Part shown: piece by piece, positions 10,286-21,093 of the stretch
How positions within the stretch are numbered: position 1 is the first letter of the stretch
Layout: every line of letters begins with the position of its first letter
Assembly: GCA_030734395.1 (NCBI GenBank)
Contig: JAUZTG010000044.1
Coordinates: forward strand, 124,001-188,000
Reading direction: 5' to 3'
Source: Sarocladium kiliense
Taxonomy: Eukaryota; Ascomycota; Sordariomycetes; Hypocreales; Sarocladiaceae
DNA length: 64,000 nucleotides
Translations under genes and position numbers: made by a program
The notes under the pieces: generated by a model
Seen by the model: only the letters and a program-made list of their open reading frames with translations
The model's database searches: none
Told to the model about the DNA's origin: nothing

Positions 10286-13159
10286 CAGAGTGGGGAATCT
10301 ATCTACTTCTACCTACCGACACTCAAGGTAGATAGATGTAGATGCTTAGTCATAAAACTGAATGTAGATAGATAGAGGTAGCCTACATGTAGATATAGAT
10401 AGATGCATCTATCTACCACTCCACGTACGATATGCACTAGCCACTAGATATCTACCCCGAACATTTCGCCACTCGTCTCCTTCAGCAGCCCGTCATATCC
10501 TTCTAGTAGTCCCGCCTTCAGCTATGATCTAACCGTCTGGGTAACAACAATTGTGCTTGCGTCCAAACGAGTCCGCTGAGGAGAGACCATACTACCAGCG
10601 GAGGAAAATGCTCTCTCACATTCGGCAGCCATTGCGGGGACTGATAAGACATCAATCGCCATTTTTGCTACACGAGGGTACTCGAACCGCTTGGCAGACC
10701 AGTACTCAAGCGGATTATCGTGCTTTGAGAATGTATCCTGCTTTGTAGATTGCCACCTTTCGAACTCATCGGCGACCGATTCTTCTTCGGAGTTCGGATG
10801 TGACATAAGCTCATCTTGGAAGGAGTCAAAGGGATTGTACTCCCGTGCCCTCACGGCCACAGGAAGATTGCTGTCAGCGATCTCCCATTGGACTGGAAGA
10901 TCCCGATATTCTTCCTCCCAAAGCGTTTGAATGAGATGTCGAGCCTTGTCCATCCAGCCCTCCCTTCCGCTGTACGCCCTCGTCAGGAACGCCCATTGTA
11001 TTCCAGGATGAAGAACAGTAGCTGCGTAGTAGATCGGTGTTTCGTCAAGCTTGGTGTAATATTTATTAAGTTTTGCCCACGCAGAGTTGATACAGGTGGA
11101 AAGATAGCTGGACTCTGGCCGATCCGCCGCCTCTGTCTTAGCTCTCTCTAATGTTGATAAGAGGAACTCGTATGCGATAGCGACCTGCCAAACCATACCA
11201 TATTGTGCTTTCATACCTCCTTTTCGAAGCCGAACTTGACAGTCACCTTCAAGTCTCAAGAGGCAAGACTTAAACATGGCGAGAATGTTGCTGAACCAGC
11301 TCAGAGCTTCCCAATCTGCATCAGTAAGGAGATTGTCTTCCTCAAGACATGGAGGCAGTGAGCTTCGCGATTTTGCGACTTTGGATCGCGATCGGGCCAC
11401 CTTCCTACTTGATTGGATCGTCTCGTCCACAAGTTCTTCGAGGTAGCGACGGAGCTTAATTGCACGTTCAATCATATAATATTGCGACAGCCAGCGTGTG
11501 CAGTTATCAAGAACGACATCAAGCGTGCCGGGGTAGCTCTTGTCAGTGTCGTCGTCTTGTAGTCGGCGCAGGATGGCTGTTGCCTTGTTCGATCGATTGA
11601 TCCAAACAACAAGGTTGTGCAACTTTCCAACTGGCCCTCTTTTTGTCCACTCGTCAAAGTCGTCCGGGTCAAGGTTTTCGAGAGCTTGGGTATCGTGGAC
11701 GAAGAGCATAGCCGTAGCGACAAGGTGAAGGACATGTCCAAAGCAGCGAATTCTCCTGGCTGCAGGCTCCTGCCACTCGAACTTGCGCCCTAATTCCTCC
11801 ATGGCCTTATCGTTGTTCGAAGCATTGTCAAGAACAAAATATCCCAGTTTGTTGTGTGGTATAAGCTCGAATTCTTCCAGTACCTCCGTGACCGCTGCGC
11901 AGATATTTTCCCCAGTGTGAGCCACGGCGATGTTTAGGAGGCCTAGCAGGATTTTTCGAGGCTGAAAAGTTTCGTCATCAATGAAGAAAGCATTGATGGA
12001 AAAGAAAGAATGCCTGTTCCCGGGAGGTCCAGTCATCGAAGGCAATGTGGACCTTGCTAGGGCTCCGTAGCAAAACATCGGTAACGTGGGCTTTGTAAGT
12101 GTTGAACTCATGAATAACCTTGGTCTGAATTGTTTTGTGAGTAAGGTTTGCTGAAGTCTCACGGACCAACGGATTAAGGTAGTCGAGGAGTTCATGAAGC
12201 CCCACGTGCTCCGAGAGGCGAAAAGACAGGTTTTCGTCCGTAATCCATCGAACAAGCAGGCGCTGGAATGTTGCTTTGTCAAATCGAGCAACCAGCTCAT
12301 CGCGAAAGTCATCACTTTTCCGTTTCCTCGCGGTAAACTCGTGGAGATTGCATTGATTTAAAGGTCTCTCCGATACATAGCGCTTTGCTTTTGATGGATC
12401 TGGATGGAAGACATTGTGTGCTTTGCTGAGGTGGCTTTCAATGTTCCGAGTATTTGACGCGACGTAAGCTTTGGGTTTATGAACTTTCTGTTGGATGCAA
12501 TGGCAGCAAATCCAACTGGATGAGCCCCGTTCGGAAGTGGCACTTTTGGCTTGAACATTGTAGCCATGAGCCCAAAACCACCCAGTAGCTTGTCCAGTTC
12601 GAGATGAGAGATTCCAATGGCCACGGACGGTTTGAGAAACTGTACTCCAGTCTTTGGCGGCAATTGAGGTGCTGAGGGCCGATATCGAATCTAGTTTTGG
12701 TATATCTGGCTGACTGGATAGCTCTGAGCAGATATTTTGGTCAGTGACGGGCTGACTGAACAAGTCGCTTGGAGTTGACATTGTGGCAGATGCTCTATAC
12801 TGTGAGTCGACTGAATGGTATGCCACTTGACATTTGAAAAGGGGGAGCTGTATCAAGAGATTGACCACAATTTGCGATGAGCTTGAGGAAAAGGGGGAAG
12901 GAGAATGATCTGACAGGGGGTGTTGGTAGGTAGTAAGGCGGGGGTACCGGTACCTTGCTTTGGAAGGGAATTGCGCACCAAAAAAAGTCCCTATACTTTC
13001 CGTCTTCATCTTGGCGTCTATCTACATTTCGCCTACATATCCGACGGTAAGATAGATAGATAGATGACCCACATGGCCCCCTGGTAGATAGATAGATGTA
13101 GATCTATATCCATCTACATCTACATTTCGTCTACATTGGTAGATAGATTCCCCACCCTG
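10286..13159 (-). mobile_element. hAT-family DNA transposon, complete ends
   Basis: Left end CAGAGTGGGGAATCTATCTA at 10286 and right end, read inward on the other strand, CAGGGTGGGGAATCTATCTA ending at 13159: one mismatch in the first 20 bases. Both subterminal zones (10300-10430 and 13015-13150) are dense in TAGATAGATG-like repeats in both orientations, probably transposase-binding motifs. It encodes a hAT transposase on the minus strand. The expected 8-bp target duplication is not seen (CTCAGAAG on the left, CCGTCCAT on the right), so one flank may have been altered or recombined. Confidence 0.85.
10522..12781 (-). pseudogene. hAT transposase, one frameshift
   Basis: The likely start is the ATG at 12781 (MSTPSDLFSQ). 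Residues about 85-135 form a BED-type zinc finger (WICCHC followed by HLSKAHN). The RNase-H-like core begins around SKVHIAFDDWTS, where the frame is lost at about 12019-12024: the CCCGGG there has one C more than the reading needs. The protein resumes in another frame as GNRHSFFSINAFFIDD and continues with GYFVLDNASNND, RRIRCFGHVLHLV and the C-terminal hAT dimerisation block (PAMAAECERAFSSAG). Apart from this single base the coding region is open, so the copy is young but probably non-autonomous. Confidence 0.85.
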
Positions 13160-13262
13160 CCGTCCATGGTATGCCTCATGCGTCTCGCCAGGGGATGCCG
13201 CATAACGAGACCCTAAAAAGATTCTTATAATCGAACAGGACTACACGTCGGTTGCCATCTCT

Positions 13263-15905
13263 CTAAATATCGAATCGGTCCAGGTTCATGACCTTAACCC
13301 AAGCGTTCACAAAGTCCTTCACAAACTTCTCACCCGCATCCTTGCTACCATAGACCTCCGAAATTGCACGCAGCTCGGCGTGGGAACCAAAGACAAGATC
13401 AGCACGAGTAGCGGTCCACTTGGTACCACCGGTAGCCCGGTCAGCGCCAGTCCAGATCTCAGCGTCGTCGTTGGGCGTCCAGGCAGTGGAGATGTCCAGA
13501 AGGTTGACGAAGAAATCGTTGGTCAGCTGCCCGGTCTTCTGGGTGAGGACGCCGTTGTTGGAGTTGTCAAAGTTGGCACCCAGAACGCGGAGACCACCAA
13601 CCAGAACAGTCAGCTCGGGAGGAGTCAGCTGGAGTTGAGAAGCCCGGTCAACCAGGATCTCCTCGGTGCGGGCGCGGGCGGTACCGTGGCCGTAGTTGCG
13701 GAAGCCATCGGCGACAGGCTCGAGGTAATTGAAAGACTCAATATCGGTCTGGTCCTGGCTGGCATCGACACGGCCGGGAGCGAAGGGGACGGCAACGTCG
13801 GCAAATCCGGCATCCTTGGCGGCCTTCTCGACGGCGGCGGTGCCTCCGAGGATGATGAGCTCAGCGAGAGAGACGTGCTTGCCGAGCGAACTGCTAAAGT
13901 CAGACTGAAGACCTTTAAGAGCAGTAAGGACCTCCTCAAGCTGGGTGGGGTTGTTGACGACCCAGCTACGCTGAGGCCGGAGAGCAATACGGCCACCGTT
14001 GGCGCCACCGCGCTTATCAGAGTTGCGGTAGGTTGAGGCTGAGCCCCAGGCAACAGAAACCAGCTTGGAGATGTCAAGTCCGGGAGCGGCAAGGATGCTC
14101 TCCTTTAGCGAGGCGATATCGGCATCGCCAATAATGGTGTAGTTCGACTGGGGAAGAGGGTCTTGCCAGATGAGGCGCTCCTTGGGGACCTCGGGACCAA
14201 GGTAACGAGAAGCCGGCCCCATGTCACGGTGGAGCAGCTTAAACCAGGCCTTGGAGAAGGCATCGGCAAGCTCCTCGGGGTGGTCGAGCCAGCGCTTGGT
14301 GATCTTGAGGTAGCTCGGGTCGTTAATGAGGGCAAGATCACTGGTAAGCATGGTAGGCTTGCGGAACTTGGTCGAGTCAAACGGGTCGGGATAGTCGGCT
14401 GTGGCGTTGACAGCCTCCCACTGATGGGCACCGGCGGGACTGGTGACAAGCTCCCACTGGTTGTTCAGCAGACTCTCAAGGAAGCCGTTGCTCCACCTGG
14501 AGAATCAGAGTCAGCACAAACCTCGCGATTCTATTTCCAAGGGCACTTACTTAGTAGGAGTCCTGGTCCAGACAACCTCCAGCCCACTGGTCTGCGCGTT
14601 CGGACCATTGCCAGAACCGACCTTGTTGTGCCAGCCAAGACCCATGCCAAGATCAGTCGCCTCAGGTTCGGGGCCAATGTTGTCTGCACAACCCGGTCAG
14701 CGCTTGGAGGGACTATGGAACTTGGGATACAAGCAACTTACCACCGGAGACGGCGCCGTGGGTCTTGCCGAAAGCGTGCCCACCAGCGATCAAGGCAACA
14801 GTCTCCTCGTCGTTCATGCCCATGCGAGCAAACGCAGTGCGAATGTCGAGAGCCGAGTCAGCAGGGTTCGCGTTGCCGTCAGGACCTTCAGGGTTTACGT
14901 AGATCAAACCCATGTGAGTGGCGGCCAAAGGCTTTTCAAGATGCTCTGCGCGCTCACGGACGTCGGTGCTGCCGTTGTAGCGAACATCATTACCCTGAGG
15001 GACGAAGGTCGTCTCGGCGCCCCAGTAGATCGCTTCGTCGGACTGCCAGGTATCGGGACGTCCGCCGGCGAAGCCGAAGGTCTTGAAGCCCATGGACTCG
15101 AGAGCCACGTTACCAGTCAGGAGCATAAGGTCAGCCCACGAGATGTTGTTTCCATACTTCTGCTTGATGGGCCCTGATGGTTAAGTCAGCTCTCATTGAA
15201 CCTGGAAGAGACCGGCCAAAAGGGGAATCCTACACAGCAGCAGTCGAGCTTTGTCGAGGTTCTGGTTGTCAGGCCAGCTGTTCAATGGCGCAAACCGTTG
15301 CTGGCCCTGTTCATGTCTTACGTTAGTTGCTGTTGGCTGACAGATGACGATAGCAGTCGACACTCACCATGCCACCGCCACCGCGGCCGTCAATGGCACG
15401 GTATGTGCCTGCGCTGTGCCAAGCCACACGGATGAAGAAGCCGCCATAATGACCAAAGTCGGCGGGCCACCAATCCTGCGAATCAGTCATAAGCGTGAGC
15501 AGGTCCTTCTTCAACTCGTCGTCTGCATTATCCTGGTCAGCACGCGCCACTCTTAGCCAAGACGCCTCCACCGAATCCCCGAAGGGGCTGTGAAGCTCAT
15601 CTACTCACAGTCCAGGGACTTAAAGGCCTCTGCGTAGTCGAAGTCGCTGCCCAGAGGGTTGGTCTCCGAAGCGAACTGGCGCAGGACATCCAGCCTCAAC
15701 TGGCAGGGCCACCAGTCGCTGCTCCTGGTGCCACCGCCGGCAGCATTGCTTTTCACGGTGCATCGGCCGAAGTTCGAGTTTGAGTCGCTTTGTCTTTTGT
15801 TGGGGGGGGCTCGGAAGATTCCTCTCGCCTAGAAAACGGGCACGAGGCGGCGTTGACGAAAGGCAAAGCCGTCAAGAGACAGCTAGCCAAAGTGGAGTAC
15901 AACAT
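13263..15905 (-). CDS. katG2: Secreted catalase-peroxidase (KatG2-type), with a one-base frame break
   Basis: Bifunctional haem catalase-peroxidase that removes H2O2. Six exons were read: 15905-15609, 15522-15368, 15306-15234, 15173-14742, 14683-14551 and 14496-13263, all with GT-AG introns of 54-86 bp. Key residues are present: distal RVAWHSAGTYR with the active-site Trp and His (about residue 135), the crosslink Tyr in LIYVNPEGP, the crosslink Met in FARMGMND, and the proximal-His motif GGHAFGKTHG. The start at 15905 gives a signal peptide (MLYSTLASCLLTALPFVNA) followed by SCPF, as in extracellular KatG2 of plant-pathogenic fungi. The signal peptide and mature part lie in different frames, separated by a run of eight G at 15802-15809. 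The exon sum is 2324 nt, one short of a multiple of three; a ninth base in the run would give 774 residues. Sequencing error or a real lesion cannot be told apart here. Confidence 0.85.
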
Positions 15906-16769
15906 GATTACGTAGGGTGATTTGGAGTGTCGATGACGACCACCAGAGGGCGTGTGAGTGCTGCTGGTCTGAGACGAGAGAGAGACACAGTGCTGAGGAG
16001 ATATCTACCTGACGGGAGCGAATAAGGGTCCTCTTATAGCACGCACTACGCGCAGGTAGCTTGGCCTGTAAGTGCTGGCTGGTGACATATGACGAGACAT
16101 TCCAGCTGGGAGAGTTTACTCGGTTAAGATTATCAAGATTGATCATTTGATCCGTCGTGCTGCTAAGCGATGGATTGGCTGACCTGCATTCGGGGGCGCT
16201 ATCCTGGCAGCTCCCAACCCAACGTGAGAAAGAGTCCCAAGATGAAATAATAAACTTTCCAGCCAACCCGCAATTGAGCGAAATCGCAGATGAGGCAGGT
16301 GGTTCCTGACATGCGGTGTCACCTCGCCGATTATAGGCCCAATATCCCTCTTGAACTGGTCCGTGCTGGTGTGCTTAACATAAAGGAGTGGAGCGGGTCA
16401 GGGGGCGGAGCAACACAACATGCCGTGTCAAGGTTGTGTGCCCTGCTGCGCGCCGAAGTATGGAAGCTTATACTCCGTACAGAAATCACGGGATTATTTA
16501 TCATGCTTACCAAGCAGTTCTTTGTCGGAGAAGCTGTTGTTTGCGGGTAGGGCAAGGGAAATGTCGAACGACAAGACATCCTGAACCTTAACGTCGCCAT
16601 CTAACCCATGCAACACCAAAAAAGTTTATTCTGGCACTCGGCAAGTCGTGGCGGCAATACATGCAAAATAGCCGATCACCTACTAGGTGAGATGGCATAA
16701 GAACATATCAGCCTGCAGCTCTGCAGCTCCTCATCTCCGAGGACACCAGCCAGCTCAGTGCATTGTATC
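15906..16769. promoter_or_regulatory. Shared bidirectional promoter of katG2 and the GMC oxidoreductase gene
   Basis: The 864 bp between the two divergent start codons contain no supported gene; the short frames present have no domain. Both flanking products are predicted secreted and linked to H2O2, so co-regulation from this region is plausible. I could not identify specific operator sites with confidence. Confidence 0.5.
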
Positions 16770-18976
16770 ATGGCCGTCACCACTCAATGGATATTCGCCT
16801 CTTTGGCGGCACTGCTGTCGGCCCATGCTGTCCTCGCCAGTCCTCCTTTTTATGGGCGTGTTGTGCGCAGCGAAGAAGAGCTTCTGCTCGACTACGACTA
16901 CGTAGTGGTGGGTGCAGGCGCAAGTGGACTCACTGTTGCGAATCGACTATCTGAGCAGCCTTGTAAGTATATGCGCCCAGTACAAGTCAGTATGTGCTCA
17001 TATAACCACAGGGGTCACTACCCTGGTTATTGAAGCTGGCGAGCTGTAAGTTCAACCATTTCTTTCGCGTTCTCCCGGCAATCTAACCGTGTAACCCAGC
17101 GACAACAACGAAGACTTCATTACCATTCCTGGGCTCGCAGGAGGTGCTGTCGGTACCAAATACGACTGGAACATCACCTACGTCAAGAATGAAGCTCTGG
17201 GAGGCCGGGCCGTGGCAATTCCCCAAGGTAAAGTAGTCGGGGGTTCTACAAAGCTGAACCGCATGGTCTTTGACCGAGGATCCAAGTCAGACTATGATTC
17301 TTGGGCGGCATTGGGAAACGAAGGCTGGGATTGGGACGGCCTGCTGCCTTACTTCAAGAAGGTGTTTTCCCCTTTCGTCCTCGTCTCCTTTGATGCTCTT
17401 GGACAATCAGGCATCTAGTCCGCGGCAGAGTTCTGACGTCGCTATAGAATGAAAAGTTCACTCCGCCGACAGAAGAGATCCTTGCCGAATACGACATCAC
17501 CTGGGATCCCTCTGTTCACGGAACCAGCGGCTACATGCACTCGACTTATTCACCCTTTTTCTGGCCGACTACTAGTAAGTCTCTGAAGACTTTTAATGAA
17601 TTATAACTTAACCGGACCCTAGAGAACATTGTCGCTGCTTCCCGGGAGCTTGGAATTCCTACTTCCCGAGATCAAGCCAACGGCAGCCCCATCGGCGGGT
17701 ACTTCTGCCCTCACAACCAAGACCCCGTCTCGGCTACCCGCTCTTCTGCCCGTGAGGCCTACTACGAGACCGCGGCCCAGCGAGAGAACTTGCATATGAT
17801 CACTAGGAACCAGGTTACCCGTATCCTGACGGAGAACACCCCTAAGGGACCCAAGGTCACTGGTGTTGAGGCAAGGTTTGCCAAGCCAACTTCAGATTGG
17901 CATTCGCTGACATTGGACTAGTTCGCCAACGCCGAGGTGGCCAATCGCCAGACCGTGGGTGTCCGTAGAGAAGCCATCCTTGCCGCGGGCAGCTTGCACA
18001 CCCCTCAGATCCTTCAGGTTTCAGGCATCGGAGACCCGGCACTCCTGTCCAGCATTGAGGTTCCCACCGTTGTAGATCTCCCCGCTGTGGGTCAGAACCT
18101 GCATGATCATGTCCTTCTTGCTACAGTGGCTCTAAGTAAGAGCAAACTCCAATCACCCAGCTTTAGCTCCCGCTAACTGATTTGAAAGTCAACGCCGCCC
18201 TTGTTCCCGGCAACTTGACCTCCAATGCCACCTTCGCGGCGGAGGCTAGGGCTCTCTACGATGCTGAGCGGAAGGGCCCTATGGCGTCGCCGACCGGAGA
18301 CTTCCTCCTCTTCCTTCCCCTGTCGACATACTCCAACAACAGCGAGAGCCTAAGCTCCGAGGCCTCTATACAGAATGGCACGGCTTTCCTCGCGTCTGAC
18401 ACTCCGGCGGAAGTAGTAGAGGGCTACCGGTCCCAGCAGGCCATTCTAGACAAAAAGCTCCTCGCCACCGACGCCGCGCTCCTCGAGATCATCTGGGCCG
18501 ACGGTGTCATGGTCTTGGGCCTGCAGCACCCCTACTCTCGTGGCAGTGTCAAGGCGGCCTCTAGCAGCATCTTCGATGCCCCTATTGCCGACGCTGGCTT
18601 CCTTCGTAACCCCCTCGACGTGGCGCTTCTCAGGGAAGGTGTCAAGTTTACCCGCACCCTCGCCGCCACTGAGGCGATTTCGGCCTTGCAGCCTTTCGAG
18701 GTCGTTCCTGGAGCCGATGTTACGAGCGACGCCGACCTGGATGCATTTGTGAGGCAGTCGAGCTCTACCCTCTTCCATCCCGTTGGATCCTGCAAGATGG
18801 GGCCTCGGCTCGAGGGGGGGGTTGTGGATAACGAACTGCGGGTCTACGGTGTGACGGGGTTGAGGATTGTCGATGCCAGTGTTGTGCCGATGGTGCCAGC
18901 TACACACACAATGACCACTGTCTACGCCGTGGCGGAGAGAGCTGCGGACATCATTCGAGGGAAGAAGAACTATTAA
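16770..18976 (+). CDS. Secreted GMC oxidoreductase (aryl-alcohol oxidase/choline-dehydrogenase-like)
   Basis: FAD enzyme of the glucose-methanol-choline family. Seven exons (16770-16962, 17012-17045, 17100-17361, 17448-17574, 17623-17870, 17922-18135, 18189-18976) sum to 1866 nt, giving 621 residues in frame. The intron at 17871-17921 uses a GC donor. Order: signal peptide (residues 1 to about 23), FAD-binding VVVGAGASGLTVANRL (about 45), GMC signature 1 around GKVVGGSTKLNRM, signature 2 GSLHTPQILQVSGIG, and both C-terminal catalytic histidines (FHPVGSCKMG and PATHTMTTVYA). Several N-x-S/T sites fit secretion. Substrate (aryl alcohol, sugar or other) cannot be told. If it is an oxidase, it would release H2O2 outside the cell. 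It is divergent from katG2, and a truncated hAT begins 16 bp after its stop. Confidence 0.9.
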
Positions 18977-18992
18977 GGCAAGGGGTAAAGGC

Positions 18993-21093
18993 CAGCGCTG
19001 CCTCAAATCAAACAAATCAAATTCAAGGGTGTCATTTGCTTATTTGACGCCCTTTAAGCCTCTTGTTTGCTTGTTTAACGAATCTCGGGCGCTTTGATTG
19101 ATTTGCTTGATCTAATTTGATACTTATAATACTATATCATGATTACTAGACTTGCTGCCGTCGGCCTACCCATCCATATCTGGTGGCGTCGTATGTCCCG
19201 CAGACTTAAAAGCCATCTCTAACAGCTGTGGTTGGGAAGTTCCAAGGCAAACTGCGCCGTAGCGAAGCCAGTTCTTAAGGCATTGGAGATGCTCAAGGGT
19301 TTCCGGCGCCATAGAGAGCCTCTGGGTTGAGAGAGTCAGCTTCGCTAGGCTAAAGGCTCTCTCGCAGTCGGCTGCCATCGCTGGTATTGCGAAGATGTCA
19401 AGAGCGAACTGACTAACTGTTGGGTACTCCTTGCGATGCGCGAGCCACCAAGCAATTGGGTCAGTGACGTTTCCGGGCTTCGCTGCGATATACCGATCGA
19501 TCTCTAGATCGGTCGAGGGCTCCTTGCGTTGGCTAGCCCGCATCCAGTTATCAAAATCGCTAGCTCTGGCCTTGGGGCCTTCGGTGGCCCGTTCCTCAAG
19601 GGTCTGACTTGCTGCTGTTAATGTATCATCATCCTTCCGATACCACCTCTTCCAGTATACCCGTATAGACTCATGAGCCTCACGAACCCAGTGGATCTGC
19701 TCACCAGTCCAGCGTTCCTCCAGCCATGAGAGCCCGAAGCTAGGATGAAGGATAATCGCAGCAGTATAGAGGGGAGAGTCTCCAAGCTTAGTATAATAAT
19801 CCTTAAGCTTCTTCCATCCTGCAGTGACTGAGAGTCTAAAGTATCGACGGCTCTGATCGTTTAGGTCGTCGAAGCGGCGGTAGGCCTCGAGGCTTGTAGC
19901 CGACGGTGATACCTGTCGCTTCCCTCGTCTCATTGACGTCTTCTTTGGGGCTGCAGCTGGTGGCGGCGAAGGATCCCCTTCGGCATCTAGCTCTTCATCG
20001 AATAAGGTCTTCCACATCTCCATCTTCTCAAGGAGGTACTCTACGCCGCCTATGATTTCCCAGAGAGTACCATGCGAGCCCTTCTCGGCCCAGGCTTGCG
20101 TACGGAGCGTTTGCCGGTATAGCGGGTCAAGAATTTCTTGCAGCTCAACGAGAAGGCGCCAGTCCTCAAAGGTCAGCACATCTTCTTTCGCAATCCGTTG
20201 TTTGTGGTCAGGATCTTGCTGGTTCTTCGCGAGGAAGGCCTGGATCTGGCTCTGCTTTGTAATAGCGCGTTGAAGCATGAGGTATGTAGAGTTCCATCGC
20301 GTCTCGTTATTAAGGATAAGCTGTAGCTCGAATGTCGTTGCCTCATAGAGGAGATACGTATCGCCCTTATCGATGGCCTCGATGATCGACTTCCTAAAAT
20401 ACTCGCCGCGCTGGGGACTAGCCCTTACCCACTTGACGATGTTGTGGAGCTTGCCAATCGGCCCCTTCTTCCGCCAGAGGGCGAGCTCCTTGTTTAGATC
20501 GCCGGTAACTTCGAAGGCTTGTGACTCTTGCTCGATACTCTCGCTGTCGTTGCCATATAAGAAGGCCCTGCCTACCAGGTTGAGAATGTGACCGTAGCAA
20601 CAGATGCGTCGATGGCAAACGTCCTCGCTCGTAAATAGAGGTTTAATATGGCCATATAGGGCCTTCCCACAACTATCATTGTTCGAGGCGTTGTCGGAGA
20701 TCAACACACCAAGCCGCTCAGTGATATCCCAGTCCCGTACGATAGTGGCCAATGTCAAGGCAATATTATCGCCAGTATGGGCCCCTTGTTGTTGACTGAG
20801 AGCCAGGAGGCGTTGCTGAGTATGTCCATAACGATCGAGAAAGTGTCCAGATACGCCGAGGATTGCTATGTTGTTCGGTGATGTCCATAGATCAAACGCA
20901 AGGTGGATCTGCGTTAATGCGTTAACGAGCTCCTGCCGTACGATCGTCTTCTTCGATAGGAATATTCGATCGAGCTTTCTCTTCATAGAAGTACGGCCTA
21001 GAGACGCCGCGTCTGCAAGACTTGGGTTGAAAAGATAAAGCATCTGCTTCATGTACGAATTGTTAAAGGTATCGAAGGGGCTATTGCTGTCGA
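18993..21093 (-). mobile_element. hAT transposon A, truncated at the 5' side of its gene
   Basis: One terminus is visible at 18993 (CAGCGCTGCCTCAAATCAAA), followed by subterminal CAAATCAAA/TTTGATT motifs up to about 19130. The other terminus is missing: at 21093 the sequence passes directly into the terminal repeat of a second hAT element. The sequence beyond the second element (24453 onward) does not resume hAT A, so this is not a simple nested insertion. Confidence 0.75.
19166..21093 (-). pseudogene. hAT transposase A, lacking its N-terminus
   Basis: About 640 codons stay open. Recognisable blocks are QIHLAFDLWTSPNN, VLISDNASNNDS, RRICCYGHILNLVG, RKKGPIGKLHN and the C-terminal dimerisation block (PAMAADCERAFSLAK), all in hAT order. 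The BED zinc finger and N-terminal part are gone. The open frame runs on upstream to 21241, but those 50 codons read through the terminal repeat of hAT B and are not transposase. The catalytic core carries no internal stop, so the truncation is probably recent. Confidence 0.85.

Noticed and set aside
13380..15177. Long plus-strand ORFs across the catalase-peroxidase region
   Set aside because: They mirror the GC-rich coding sequence on the minus strand and have no domain.
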